Part shown: one piece after another, positions 25,104 through 34,975 of the stretch
How the letters are laid out: each line of letters opens with the position of its first letter
How positions within the stretch are numbered: the stretch's first letter is position 1
Assembly (NCBI RefSeq): GCF_000293885.2
Contig: NZ_CP010945.1
Span: 4,360,001 to 4,424,000, forward strand
Length of the DNA: 64,000 bases
Origin: Pseudomonas fluorescens NCIMB 11764
GTDB taxonomy: Bacteria; Pseudomonadota; Gammaproteobacteria; Pseudomonadales; Pseudomonadaceae
Direction of reading: 5' to 3'
The notes under the pieces: model-generated
Databases searched by the model: none
The model's input: only the letters and a program-made list of their open reading frames with translations
Told to the model about the DNA's origin: nothing
Position numbers and translations under genes: made by a program

Positions 25104-25334
25104 TCATCTGAACCTTGGCAGCGGCGGTTCGACAGGCTTGAGCGAGGACAACGTGCTGCGGATCAGTGGCGCATCCTTCTCGATGTCGTTCAGGCGATCA
25201 CGAATTCTGAGGGCGGTCGGGTGCCCGCCTTGATTATCGACCCAGTCGGCGATTTCCTTGCACGCCGCGGCCAGGCGAGCCTGGCGGGAATCAAGCAGGG
25301 TGAGCAGGGTGGTGATGGACTCTTTTTCGGACAT
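25104..25334 (-). CDS. Small conserved hypothetical protein
   Basis: A 76-residue helical protein (ITTLLTLLDSRQARLAAACK, then IADWVDNQGGHPTALRIRDR) with no signal peptide. GGAGG eight bases upstream supports the start at 25334. A terminator follows about 110 bp downstream. The function is unknown. Confidence 0.65.
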   Translation of the reverse strand: MSEKESITTLLTLLDSRQARLAAACKEIADWVDNQGGHPTALRIRDRLNDIEKDAPLIRSTLSSLKPVEPPLPRFR

Positions 25335-25448
25335 GGCAAACACCTCCGTTCAAGAAACCTGGCAATTGGCAACAAAAAGCCCGCTGGGAGCGAGCTTTCT
25401 GCCGATGGGGTCGCTGGTCCCTCAGCCATTTCAGTATAGACCCGGACT

Positions 25449-25670
25449 TCAGCCTTGTCGGGCCGTCACCTGCGATCGGGCGTTGTATAGACGGCAGGCG
25501 CGACGGGCATCTTCTTCAGTATCAAAGCCGTCGCCAATGAAGCCACGGGTGCGGGTATCAATGATGCGATACCAGACTTTAGCGTCGGGTGGTGGATGAC
25601 CGACTTCCCCGGCGCGGCGACCATGAATGATGATCTTGTTGCAGCGCTGCACAACGAAAATGTCTTCCAT
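25449..25670 (-). CDS. Small conserved hypothetical protein
   Basis: A 73-residue protein starting MEDIFVVQRCNKIIIHGRRA and containing FDTEEDARRACRLYNARS, an alpha/beta pattern with a likely C-terminal helix. The start is uncertain: ATG 25670 is preferred, but ATG 25715 in frame is possible. It is not recognised beyond resemblance to small Pseudomonas hypothetical proteins. Confidence 0.55.
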   Translation of the reverse strand: MEDIFVVQRCNKIIIHGRRAGEVGHPPPDAKVWYRIIDTRTRGFIGDGFDTEEDARRACRLYNARSQVTARQG

Positions 25671-25741
25671 GGCGTCACCGGAGCTAATTTCTGTCACATC
25701 TACTATAGAAGCCATTCGCGATCGTGCAAAAAATGGACAGG

Positions 25742-26782
25742 TCAGTTCGTCGGTTGAGACGCCTCGATCATCCGTTCCAGGTACATCGCCAGCCCGACTT
25801 CTTCGGCCCTGAGGCCTTTACGGGTTCTGGGTCGCGGTAACTCGGCCAATGCCCCCAGCAGAAAGCCGTCGAGCACCGCCGGGTGGATATAGCACTTGCG
25901 ACAGACCGCCGGGGTGTTGCCGAGTTGCCTGGCGACGTTCTTGACCATTTCCACTACATGGCGCTTGGCATCAGACTCCGGCTCCCACTGCAACTCGCGC
26001 AGCACGGCCAATGCCAGGGCGCTGCCGGCCCAGGTGCGGTAATCCTTGGCGGTGAAGTCAGCGCCGGTCAGCGTTTGCAGATAGGCATTTACGTCGGAGG
26101 AACTGACGGTGTGCCGTTCACCGTTTTCATCCAGATACTGAAACAGGTTTTGCCCGGGAATTTCCTGGCAGCGTTTGATGATTCGCGCCAGACGCCGGTC
26201 TTTCACGGTGATCTGGTGTTCGACACCGCTCTTGCCACGGAACTGGAACCGGATCGCACTGCCGTTGACCTCGACGTGACGGTTGCGCAGGGTGGTCAAC
26301 CCATAGGAGCGATTGTCCCGCGCGTACTGCGTATTGCCGACCCGGATCAGGGTCGCATCCAGCAAGGTAATGACCGTGGCCATGACTTTGTCGCGGCTGA
26401 AACCCGGCGCCTCCAACAGTGTTTCAAGCTGTTTGCGCAGCTTCGGCAGGGCCAGCCCGAAGTCCCGCAACCGCGAGTATTTATCGGCATCGCGTACTTC
26501 CCGCCAGCGCGGGTGGTAACGGTATTGTTTGCGCCCCCGGGCATCGCGGCCGGTGGCTTGCAGGTGCCCGCGCGGGTCGGCGCAAATCCATACGTCGGTG
26601 TAGGCCGGAGGGACGGCGAGGGCGTTGATGCGCTTGATCTCGTCCGGATCAGTGATGCGCTGACCCGTGGGTTCGAAGTAGCAAAACTTGCCGCGCAGTT
26701 TCTTGCGAGTGATGCCGGGCTGGGTGTCGTCGACGTAGTGCAGGTCGGGCGGCAGCACGTCGGGCAATGCGGAATCGGGCAT
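25742..26782 (-). CDS. DNA topoisomerase IB (poxvirus type)
   Basis: A 346-residue type IB topoisomerase that relaxes supercoils by nicking one strand through a 3'-phosphotyrosine. The N-terminal domain contains TRKKLRGKFCYFEPTGQRIT. The catalytic domain has RVGNTQYARDNRSYGLTTLR, then KDYRTWAGS, and the active-site Tyr298 in CRKCYIHP. The length agrees with bacterial homologues. The start at 26782 has AAGGA nine bases upstream. It is a stand-alone gene next to modC and is not essential in most bacteria that carry it. Confidence 0.93.
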   Translation of the reverse strand: MPDSALPDVLPPDLHYVDDTQPGITRKKLRGKFCYFEPTGQRITDPDEIKRINALAVPPAYTDVWICADPRGHLQATGRDARGRKQYRYHPRWREVRDADKYSRLRDFGLALPKLRKQLETLLEAPGFSRDKVMATVITLLDATLIRVGNTQYARDNRSYGLTTLRNRHVEVNGSAIRFQFRGKSGVEHQITVKDRRLARIIKRCQEIPGQNLFQYLDENGERHTVSSSDVNAYLQTLTGADFTAKDYRTWAGSALALAVLRELQWEPESDAKRHVVEMVKNVARQLGNTPAVCRKCYIHPAVLDGFLLGALAELPRPRTRKGLRAEEVGLAMYLERMIEASQPTN

Positions 26783-26857
26783 GGCGGTAATCCTTGGCAA
26801 CGAATCAGGGGCCGTTACAGCCATTGACCGCACGCCTTTACAGACGTGCCAGCGGAT

Positions 26858-27937
26858 TTACGCCAGCACCGCCACCGCCTTGATCTGCGCCCAGAGTTGC
26901 TGGCCGGGGTGCACGTTCAATTGATCCCGGGAGTAGCGGGTGATCCGTGCCAGCAGCGGCGTGCCGGCCGCGTCCAGCCGAATCAGCACGTGGGCGGCGT
27001 TGTCCGCGCCCATTTCACTGACCACCGTCACCGGCAGACGATTGAGAATGCTGCTGTGCTCGACGCTTTGCAGGCTGAGACTGACATCGCGCGCCTGAAC
27101 CTTGCAGCGAAGTGCCTGGCCGGCGTCCATCGGTGTGTGTGTCACGCGAATGTTCAGCGCGGCGCCCGGTAATTGCAGGGTCAGCAATTGATAGTCCGCG
27201 TCATACGTACTGACATGGCCCTCGATCACGACGCCAGCGTCATCGCCCAACGCCAATGGCAGGTCGAGACGGGCCAGGGTTTCACCGATAGGGCCGCTGG
27301 CCAGTGCCTTGCCGTGGCTGAGCAGGACGATGTGGTCAGCCAGCCGAGCCACCTCATCCTGGGAATGACTGACGTACAGCACCGGGATGTCCAGTTCATC
27401 GTGCAACCGTTGCAGGTACGGCAGGATTTCGCTTTTGCGTTGCGAATCCAGTGCCGCCAGCGGTTCGTCCATCAGCAACAGCTTCGGGCTGGTCAGCAGG
27501 GCGCGGGCGATGCCAATGCGCTGCCGTTCACCGCCGGAGAGGTTTTGTGGGTGACGATCCAGCAGATGGCCGATGCCCAGCAGTTCAGTCGCGTGAGCCA
27601 TGTCGACCCGGCGCAGTTGTTGCGGGATTCGCCTGAGACCGAATTGCAGGTTCGCCAGCACCGACAGATGCGGAAACAGGCTGGCTTCCTGAAAGACATA
27701 ACCGAGCGCGCGCTTGTGCGGCGCGACGAAAATCTTCCTGTCGCTGTCCTGCCAGACTTCATCGTTGACCTGGATAAAACCCTGTTCTGCCCGTTCAAGG
27801 CCTGCAATGCAGCGCAGGCAGGTGGTTTTGCCTGAGCCGGAGTGACCGTACAGCGCGGTGACGCCACGGCCCGGCAGGTGCAAATCCACATCCAGGGCGA
27901 ACCCCGAGTAGTTCAGTTTCAGACGCGTTTTGATCAT
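26858..27937 (-). CDS. modC: Molybdate ABC transporter ATP-binding protein
   Basis: A 359-residue ATPase that powers molybdate import. Walker [10 protein letters not shown], signature LSGGERQR and Walker B LLLMDEP are intact, and a C-terminal Mop-type domain (about residues 290-355) binds oxyanion. The ATG at 27937 has GGAG eight bases upstream; a TTG at 27940 lies just ahead. It starts a few bases from the end of modB, so modA, modB and modC form one operon. Molybdate supply feeds nitrate reductase and other Mo-enzymes. Confidence 0.96.
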   Translation of the reverse strand: MIKTRLKLNYSGFALDVDLHLPGRGVTALYGHSGSGKTTCLRCIAGLERAEQGFIQVNDEVWQDSDRKIFVAPHKRALGYVFQEASLFPHLSVLANLQFGLRRIPQQLRRVDMAHATELLGIGHLLDRHPQNLSGGERQRIGIARALLTSPKLLLMDEPLAALDSQRKSEILPYLQRLHDELDIPVLYVSHSQDEVARLADHIVLLSHGKALASGPIGETLARLDLPLALGDDAGVVIEGHVSTYDADYQLLTLQLPGAALNIRVTHTPMDAGQALRCKVQARDVSLSLQSVEHSSILNRLPVTVVSEMGADNAAHVLIRLDAAGTPLLARITRYSRDQLNVHPGQQLWAQIKAVAVLA

Positions 27938-27940
27938 CAA

Positions 27941-28621
27941 TCAGCTCCAGCCTGCTCTGGTTTTGCGACTGGAGTAGAGCGCCAGCAACACTGCGAAAGA
28001 GAACACTAACATCGCCCCGGCCAACCAGTGGGCCTGGGCATATTCCATGGCCTCGACGTGATCGTAGATTTGCACCGAGACCACTCGGGTCTTGTCGGGA
28101 ATGTTGCCGCCGATCATCAGCACCACACCAAATTCGCCAACGGTATGGGCGAAACCGAGAATCGCCGCCGTGATGAAACCCGGTCGGGCCAGCGGCAGGA
28201 TCACACTGAAAAAGGTGTCCCAGGGATTGGCGCGCAAGGTCGCGGCCACTTCCAGCGGACGGCTGCCGATGGCAGAGAAAGCATTCTGCAGCGGCTGCAC
28301 CACGAACGGCATCGAGTAGAGCACCGAACCGATCACCAACCCGGCAAAACTGAAGGTCAGGGTGCCGAGCCCCAGTGACTGGGTGAAGTGGCCGACAAAA
28401 CCGTTAGGACCCAACGCCAGCAAAAGATAAAAGCCAATCACCGTGGGTGGCAACACCAGGGGCAGGGCGACGATCGCCCCGATCGGGCCGCGCAACCAGG
28501 ACTGGGTGCGCGACAGCCACAACGCAATCGGAGTGCCGATGATCAGCAGGATAACCGTCGTCAGGGAGGCGAGCTTCAGGGTCAGCCAGATCGCGGAAAA
28601 GTCGGCGCTCGATAGAGTCAT
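27941..28621 (-). CDS. modB: Molybdate ABC transporter permease
   Basis: A 226-residue permease with five to six membrane helices and the ABC-permease EAA loop ([21 protein letters not shown]). It forms the channel of the ModABC importer. It starts directly at the modA stop codon (no gap), showing tight coupling. Confidence 0.96.
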   Translation of the reverse strand: MTLSSADFSAIWLTLKLASLTTVILLIIGTPIALWLSRTQSWLRGPIGAIVALPLVLPPTVIGFYLLLALGPNGFVGHFTQSLGLGTLTFSFAGLVIGSVLYSMPFVVQPLQNAFSAIGSRPLEVAATLRANPWDTFFSVILPLARPGFITAAILGFAHTVGEFGVVLMIGGNIPDKTRVVSVQIYDHVEAMEYAQAHWLAGAMLVFSFAVLLALYSSRKTRAGWS

Positions 28622-29454
<833 letters not shown>

Positions 29455-29530
29455 AATTGCCTGCAAACGGAATGTGCTGGAACTGGATTACATGGGTGAC
29501 GAATAAATCTCTGTGGCGAGGGAGCTTGTC

Positions 29531-29645
29531 TGTGGTGAGGGGATTCATCCCCGTTGGGTCGCGCAGCGGCCCCGCTTTTGCGGCCGACATCCAAATATTT
29601 TGCGTCTGCTGCGCAGCCGAACGGGGATGAATCCCCTCGCCACAG
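29531..29645. repeat. REP-type long inverted repeat
   Basis: About 115 bp with arms of roughly 24 bp (GGGGATTCATCCCCGTT and its complement) between modA and the nitronate monooxygenase. It is the same layout as 57510-57602 and could fold into one large hairpin. Confidence 0.85.
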
Positions 29646-29654
29646 GTTTTGTGT

Positions 29655-30719
29655 CTACACGCGCAGCAGTTTCGCCAACCCTTCCTCTGCCAAGCGCCGC
29701 GTCAGCTCCGCCGTCGTCATCTCTACCCCCAACGTAAATGCCTGCCCGGCCCAAAGGTTGCTGAAATCCGCTTCCCCCTTCGCCCGCAATGGCATCAACG
29801 CTCCACCCGCCAATGGAAAGGCCGGTGCCTTGTCGCTCATCGGCCCGAGTTCACGCATGACCCGGTTCAGAATTCCCCGCGCCGGGCGGCCGGTGAAAAT
29901 ATTAGTGACAGCAGTCTCGCTTTCCTTTGCCGTGCGCAATGCCTTGTGATGGGAGGCGCTGACTTTGGCTTCCGGTGTGAACAGATACGCCGTACCCACC
30001 TGCACCGCTGAAGCGCCCAACATAAATGCCGCCGCGACGCCTCGTGCATCGGCAATACCGCCGGCAGCAATCACCGGCACTTTCACCGCGTCGACGATTT
30101 GCGGCACCAGCGCGAAGACACCCACCTGGCTGCTCAGATCCTCGCTGAGGAACATGCCCCGATGGCCTCCGGCTTCATAACCCATGGCGATGATTGCGTC
30201 ACAACCGTTTTGCTCAAGCCAGATCGCTTCTTCGACGGTCGTTGCTGACGACAGCACCTTTGCGCCGGTGGCCTTGACGCGATCCAGCAGGGATTTTTCG
30301 GGCAGGCCGAAGTGAAAGCTCACCACGTCGGGGCGACATTCTTCGATCACTTCGCAAGTCGCGTGATCGAAGGGGGCGCGATTGGACACCGGCGTCGGCG
30401 CGTCGAAGTCCACCCCCAGTTCCCGGTAATAAGGTTCCAGCAGATTCTTCCAGTCTCGAGCGCGTTGCTCGTCGGCTGCCGGTGGTTGGTGACAGAAGAA
30501 ATTGACATTGAAAGGGCGTTGAGTGTGTTGGCGGATCGTCTTCAATTCTTCGCGCAACTGCTCGGTGCTGAGCATCGCCGCAGGCATCGAGCCCAGGCCA
30601 CCGGCGTTGCTCGCCGCGATCACCATGGCCGACCCGGTGGCGCCAGCCATCGGCGCCTGGATGATGGGCAGTTCGATCCCCAGCAGATCAAGAATTCGGG
30701 TGTCTGGCCATTGGCTCAT
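29655..30719 (-). CDS. Nitronate monooxygenase
   Basis: A 354-residue TIM-barrel FMN enzyme of the 2-nitropropane dioxygenase family that oxidises toxic alkyl nitronates such as propionate 3-nitronate. Motifs of the class I group are visible: PIIQAPMAG near the start, GYEAGGHRG, AAGGIADARG and GASAVQVGTAYL. GGAGAA nine bases upstream supports ATG 30719. The next gene on the right is divergent. Confidence 0.9.
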   Translation of the reverse strand: MSQWPDTRILDLLGIELPIIQAPMAGATGSAMVIAASNAGGLGSMPAAMLSTEQLREELKTIRQHTQRPFNVNFFCHQPPAADEQRARDWKNLLEPYYRELGVDFDAPTPVSNRAPFDHATCEVIEECRPDVVSFHFGLPEKSLLDRVKATGAKVLSSATTVEEAIWLEQNGCDAIIAMGYEAGGHRGMFLSEDLSSQVGVFALVPQIVDAVKVPVIAAGGIADARGVAAAFMLGASAVQVGTAYLFTPEAKVSASHHKALRTAKESETAVTNIFTGRPARGILNRVMRELGPMSDKAPAFPLAGGALMPLRAKGEADFSNLWAGQAFTLGVEMTTAELTRRLAEEGLAKLLRV

Positions 30720-30858
30720 TTGCAAGGTTCTCCGGTGTCACAACAGGAACGGGTTTTGTACCAGCAATGCCGGGCTCACGACCAATCGATTTTTGCATGG
30801 GGGTCAATCGCACGGTGATGGGAACACTCGGATTGGCATAAAGTCGGGTACGACAAAA

Positions 30859-30887
30859 TGGTGCAGTGTGATATTTCAACTGCACCA
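30859..30887. promoter_or_regulatory. Inverted repeat, possible operator
   Basis: TGGTGCAGT and ACTGCACCA form a perfect 9-bp inverted repeat with an 11-bp spacer, 30 bp before the acuI-like start in the divergent region. It could be a repressor site or a leader hairpin. Confidence 0.5.
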
Positions 30888-30916
30888 CAATGGTGTGATT
30901 CGATTAGGAGACGACA

Positions 30917-31900
30917 ATGTTCCAAGGCATTTTGATCGACAAAGACGACAGCGGTTACCGGGCCACACTGCAAGAGATCAATGACGATCAACTGCCCGAG
31001 GGCGATGTGACCGTGCGAGTGGCGTACAGCACGCTGAATTTCAAGGACGGTCTGGCGATCACCGGCAGCAGCCCGGTGGTGCGAAAATTCCCGATGGTGC
31101 CGGGCATCGATCTGGCGGGGACTGTCGAAGTCAGTGGGCATCCGGACTACAAGGTCGGTGATCAGGTCGTACTCAATGGCTGGGGTGTAGGCGAAGGGCA
31201 TTGGGGCGGATTGGCGCAGAAGGCGCGCTTGAATGGCGACTGGCTGATTCCATTGCCCCCGGAATTCACCCCTGCCCAGGCAATGGCCATCGGCACGGCC
31301 GGCTACACGGCGATGCTGAGCATTCTGGCGCTGGAGCATAACGGCGTGACGCCGGAGCAGGGCGATGTCCTGGTCACGGGCGCCAACGGCGGTGTAGGCA
31401 GTTTCGCCATCGCGTTGCTGAGCAAGCTCGGTTACCGGGTGGTTGCGTCCACTGGTCGTACCTCCGAGCACGACTACCTCAAGCAGTTGGGGGCCAGCGA
31501 AATCATCGACCGCGCTACGCTGTCGGAACCGGGCAAGCCGCTGGCCAAGGAGCGTTGGGCGGCCGTGATCGACTCGGTCGGCAGTCACACCCTGGCCAAC
31601 GCCTGTGCCAGCACGAAGGCCAACGGCACTGTCGCTGCATGTGGCCTGGCGCAAGGCATGGATTTTCCAGCCTCCGTTGCCCCGTTTATTTTGCGTGGCG
31701 TGACACTGGCCGGGATCAACAGCGTGACCCAGCCCAAAGCCAAACGAGTGCTCGCCTGGAATCGCCTGGCCAAGGATCTGGACTTCGCTTTGCTGCCGCT
31801 GATCAGTCACGAAATCGGTTTGAGTGAAGCAATAGAAGCCGCGCCACGATTACTTGCGGGTCAGCTGCGCGGTCGAGTGGTGGTGGATGTGAATCGCTAA
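30917..31900 (+). CDS. acuI: AcuI/YhdH-family acrylyl-CoA reductase
   Basis: A 327-residue medium-chain reductase of the AcuI/YhdH group, which reduces acryloyl-CoA to propionyl-CoA with NADPH and protects against acrylate. Recognisable parts are YSTLNFKDGLAITGSSPVVR, PGIDLAGTV, GWGVGEGHWGG and the cofactor motif VTGANGGVGSFAIALLSKLG. No zinc ligands are present, as expected. AGGAG lies upstream of the ATG. Confidence 0.9.
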   Translation: MFQGILIDKDDSGYRATLQEINDDQLPEGDVTVRVAYSTLNFKDGLAITGSSPVVRKFPMVPGIDLAGTVEVSGHPDYKVGDQVVLNGWGVGEGHWGGLAQKARLNGDWLIPLPPEFTPAQAMAIGTAGYTAMLSILALEHNGVTPEQGDVLVTGANGGVGSFAIALLSKLGYRVVASTGRTSEHDYLKQLGASEIIDRATLSEPGKPLAKERWAAVIDSVGSHTLANACASTKANGTVAACGLAQGMDFPASVAPFILRGVTLAGINSVTQPKAKRVLAWNRLAKDLDFALLPLISHEIGLSEAIEAAPRLLAGQLRGRVVVDVNR

Positions 31901-31913
31901 AAGATTTGATCTT

Positions 31914-32957
31914 TCAGCTTTCGCGTTCCAGCAACTGCCGCTTGCGCTCCACCCCCCAGCGATAGCCCGACAGGTTGCCATCGCTGCGCACCACGCGGTG
32001 GCACGGGATCGCCACCGCCAGACTGTTCGCGCCGCAGGCCTGGGCCACGGCGCGCACCGCTTTCGGTGCACCGATGCGCTGGGCAATATCCGCGTAACTG
32101 GCAGTGCTGCCTGCAGGAATCTCCCGCAACGCCTGCCAGACGCGCTCCTGAAATGCCGTGCCTTGAACGTCCAGCGGTAAATCCAGGCCAATGGCCGGGG
32201 CTTCGATAAAACCGACGACCTTGGCGATCAGTTGCTCGAACTCATGATCGGCGCCAATCAGGTTGGCTCGCCGAAACTTGTCTTGCAGGTCGCACACCAG
32301 TTGGTGCGGGTCATCACCCAGTAGAATCGCGCAAACACCGCGTACGCTCTGCGCCACCAGAATCGCCCCCAGTGAACACTGGCCAACGGCGAATCGAATG
32401 TCATTGTTCTGGCCTTCCGCGCGGTAGTCACCGGGTTTCATGCCCAGCAGCTGATCCGCCGCCTCATAAAAACGGCTGTTGGAGTTGAAACCGGCGTCAT
32501 ACAAAGCCTCGGTCACCGAACCTCCACCGCTTAGCCGTTGACGAACCTTGCGTGAACGGTGGGCTGTGGCGTAGCCCTTGGGTGTCAGTCCGGTAACGGC
32601 TTTAAACACACGGTGAAAGTGAAAACTGCTCAGGCCCGCGACGTCGGCCAGTTCACTCAGCGCCGGCAGATGCTCGGCTGTTTCGATCTGACGACAAGCA
32701 GCGGCGACGGTCGCGGCATGTTGCGCGGCGACATCACTTTGATCCTTCGCCGCTCGTTTGCTTGGGCGGTAACCCGCTGCCTGGGCCTGTTCGGCCGTGT
32801 CAAAGAACTCGACATTCTGCGGCTTCGGCAAACGCGCCAGGCTGCTGGGGCGGCAGTAGATGCCGGTGGTTTTCACCGCGTACACAAACTGCCCGTCAGC
32901 GCGGGGATCCCGGGCGACGACGGCGGCCCAGCGGGGATCGTTCTCGGTGGTTGTCAT
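31914..32957 (-). CDS. ada: Ada-type O6-alkylguanine transferase/regulator with degenerate zinc site
   Basis: A 347-residue protein with the full Ada layout: N-terminal methylphosphotriester domain (about residues 1-70), AraC-type DNA-binding helices (about 85-175), and the O6-methylguanine transferase domain with PCHRV (Cys319). In E. coli the N-terminal domain binds zinc through Cys38, 42, 69 and 72. Here only the nucleophile position is kept (Cys35 in TTGIYCRPSS); the other three are Ser39, Ser66 and Ala69. So the protein probably repairs O6-methylguanine, but methyl-induced activation through a Zn(Cys)4 site is doubtful. It lies 86 bp after alkB with its own Ada-box-like element. Confidence 0.93.
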   Translation of the reverse strand: MTTTENDPRWAAVVARDPRADGQFVYAVKTTGIYCRPSSLARLPKPQNVEFFDTAEQAQAAGYRPSKRAAKDQSDVAAQHAATVAAACRQIETAEHLPALSELADVAGLSSFHFHRVFKAVTGLTPKGYATAHRSRKVRQRLSGGGSVTEALYDAGFNSNSRFYEAADQLLGMKPGDYRAEGQNNDIRFAVGQCSLGAILVAQSVRGVCAILLGDDPHQLVCDLQDKFRRANLIGADHEFEQLIAKVVGFIEAPAIGLDLPLDVQGTAFQERVWQALREIPAGSTASYADIAQRIGAPKAVRAVAQACGANSLAVAIPCHRVVRSDGNLSGYRWGVERKRQLLERES

Positions 32958-33013
32958 GGCTTCATGTCCGTTGACCCGTTTGATTCAGAGTAATCAGCCG
33001 GCAGGGTCGTTGC

Positions 33014-33037
33014 ACTCCGGGTCTTGCGGTCAAATTC
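33014..33037 (-). promoter_or_regulatory. Ada-box-like element upstream of ada
   Basis: On the minus strand it contains AATTTGACCGCAA, an AAT-N6-GCAA match to the E. coli Ada regulatory element (33024-33036), within a 24-bp block that recurs at 34976-34999 with two differences. It lies about 67-79 nt before the ada ATG. Confidence 0.7.
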
Positions 33038-33043
33038 GCGGGC

Positions 33044-33709
33044 TCACTGTGCGGTACGAAACGTAAAGTTGATCCGTTGCTCGCCCATGCGCCGATGCTG
33101 GCCCTCCTTGATCGGCAAGACCCCGTGATAACGCAGGCGATCGACGCCACCCCAGACCACGATATCGCCATGGAACACCGGTACCCGCTGACTTTTGTCG
33201 CTGCGTTCAAAACCACCGAACAGGAACATCGCCGGCAGGCCCAGCGACACCGAAACGATCGGCGCTGCGTAGGACGCTTCGTCCTTGTCCTGGTGCAATG
33301 ACATCTTCGCGCCAGGGATATAGCGGTTGATCAGGCAAGAATCCGGCATGAAATCGGCAAAACCGGCTTCGAGCGCCGCGGCCTGTGCGAGCTCAAGAAA
33401 GACCGGCGGCATTTCCGGCCAGGGGGCGTCGGTCCGTGGATCATGACGGGAATAGCGATAACCGCTGCGGTCGGTGGTCCACCCCCATGTGCCGCAACTG
33501 CTCATGGCCGCTGACATGGTAAAGCCGCCGGGCGTGATCATGTGCCGGAACGGCGATGCTGCCAGAACCGTCTCGAGCGCAGACAGTAATTGCTCCAGCC
33601 AAGGCAGGGCAAAGCCTCTCAAGACGTAGGACTTTTCGCCAATTTGCTCGCGCCGAGGTTGCTGTTCGGGCTCTGGGTCGGCAAACAGATCGAGAGTGAT
33701 CGGGTTCAT
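33044..33709 (-). CDS. alkB: AlkB-type DNA repair dioxygenase
   Basis: A 221-residue Fe(II)/2-oxoglutarate dioxygenase that removes methyl groups from 1-methyladenine and 3-methylcytosine. Iron ligands HQD (SLHQDKDE) and the distal His in RYHGV are visible, with the 2OG-binding RINFTFR at the C-terminus, as in E. coli AlkB. The start at 33709 follows the 2OG-Fe oxygenase stop by a few bases; the open frame extends further to 33760. It is the third gene of the ogt-oxygenase-alkB operon. Confidence 0.94.
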   Translation of the reverse strand: MNPITLDLFADPEPEQQPRREQIGEKSYVLRGFALPWLEQLLSALETVLAASPFRHMITPGGFTMSAAMSSCGTWGWTTDRSGYRYSRHDPRTDAPWPEMPPVFLELAQAAALEAGFADFMPDSCLINRYIPGAKMSLHQDKDEASYAAPIVSVSLGLPAMFLFGGFERSDKSQRVPVFHGDIVVWGGVDRLRYHGVLPIKEGQHRRMGEQRINFTFRTAQ

Positions 33710-33713
33710 AAGG

Positions 33714-34418
33714 TCATAACGCGTCGTGAAAGATGATGCCAAGGGTATGCCGTTTTCCACTGTGCAGGCGACTCACTCCGTGGCGCAGGGTGACCCGGTA
33801 ATAGCCGCGAACGCCTTTGACCGGTCGCTGGTTGACGGCAAAGATCACCGCGTCACCTTTTTTCAATCCAATGACCTGGGGGCGCGACTGCATCCGTGGG
33901 CGTTGTTCGGTCAGGACAAACTCGCCGCCGGTGAAATCTTCGCCCGGCTCTGACAGAAGAATCGCCACTTGCAGCGGAAAAACGTGTTCGCCGTACAGAT
34001 CCTGATGCAGGCAGTTGTAGTCCTGTGGCCCATATTGCAGCAACAGCGGCGTTGGACGCACCTGATCGGCGGCGTGGCAGCGTTCAAGGAACGCCGCCTG
34101 CGTATCAGGGAAACGGACCGGCAAGTCCATTTGCTCGTACCAGCGGTTGGCGATCGGCACCAGCCGAGGGTAGAGCGATTTGCGCAATGTGGCGATGATC
34201 TCTGGCAACGGATAGCGGAAGTATTTGTACTCGCCACGGCCGAAGCCGTGACGAGCCATCATGACGTGCGAGCGGAACGGTTCGGATCGGGCGTACAGCG
34301 CACTGATGTCATCGCACGTCTCGCTGCTGATCAGCGAGCGGATGATCGCGCAACCATCCTGATCCAGTTGTTGCTCCAGTGTTGCCCAATCGAGTGCATC
34401 CAGAAAGTGCTCGATCAT
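33714..34418 (-). CDS. 2OG-Fe(II) oxygenase (DUF2086/Oxygenase-NA-like)
   Basis: A 234-residue dioxygenase related to the prolyl-hydroxylase-like group, not to AlkB. Ligands are HQD in NCLHQDLYGEH and a distal His in LRHGVSRL, with Arg in KRHTLGIIF. The family was predicted to act on nucleic acids. It overlaps the transferase gene by 4 nt and nearly touches alkB, so all three are co-expressed. A role in alkylation repair is inferred from this fixed context; the substrate is unknown. Confidence 0.85.
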   Translation of the reverse strand: MIEHFLDALDWATLEQQLDQDGCAIIRSLISSETCDDISALYARSEPFRSHVMMARHGFGRGEYKYFRYPLPEIIATLRKSLYPRLVPIANRWYEQMDLPVRFPDTQAAFLERCHAADQVRPTPLLLQYGPQDYNCLHQDLYGEHVFPLQVAILLSEPGEDFTGGEFVLTEQRPRMQSRPQVIGLKKGDAVIFAVNQRPVKGVRGYYRVTLRHGVSRLHSGKRHTLGIIFHDAL

Positions 34419-34915
34419 TGCTGCGCCTCGCGTTCCAACAGTTGCCGCTTGCGCTCCAGGCCCCAGCGGTAACCGCCGAGGCTGCCATCCTGGCGCAGTA
34501 CCCGATGGCAGGGCACGATGATTGCCAGCGGGTTCGCGCCGCAGGCATTGGCCACGGCCCGGAACGCTTTGGGTTGTCCCAGTTGACGGGCGATCCGCTG
34601 GTAACTGACGGTTTGGCCGAGCGGGATTTGGCGCAAAGCTTCCCAGACGCGCTGCTGGAAAACGCTACCCGACAGGTCCAGTGGCAAATCGAGCACTGTC
34701 AGAGGGTTGTCGAGATAGCGGAGGGTGTGTTCCAACGCCGGCATCAAGCCTTCATCACGTTGGGGCTGGCCGGGAAATCGCCGTGCTAGGTCGCGTTCCA
34801 GCGTCTCCAGGTCATCGCCGAGCAGCAACGCGCACAATCCCTGCGCGCTGGCGGCCAGCAGCAGGATGCCAAGGCTTGAAGTGCCGCTGATGAAACGAAT
34901 CGGGGAGGTAGACAT
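34415..34915 (-). CDS. ogt: Methylated-DNA-protein cysteine methyltransferase
   Basis: A 166-residue suicide repair protein that moves the methyl group from O6-methylguanine to its active Cys136 (IVPCHRV). The C-terminal GYRWGLERKRQLLERE is shared almost exactly with the Ada protein at 31914, pointing to common ancestry. An excellent ribosome site (AAGGAG) precedes the ATG at 34915. It is the first gene of the repair operon, with the Ada-box-like element 71-83 nt upstream. Confidence 0.92.
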   Translation of the reverse strand: MSTSPIRFISGTSSLGILLLAASAQGLCALLLGDDLETLERDLARRFPGQPQRDEGLMPALEHTLRYLDNPLTVLDLPLDLSGSVFQQRVWEALRQIPLGQTVSYQRIARQLGQPKAFRAVANACGANPLAIIVPCHRVLRQDGSLGGYRWGLERKRQLLEREAQQ

Positions 34916-34975
34916 GTTCTGACTCCTTAACCAAAGGTCGAGGTGGCCAGTCTAGGGAGCGCTGCCGGGGTGAAC

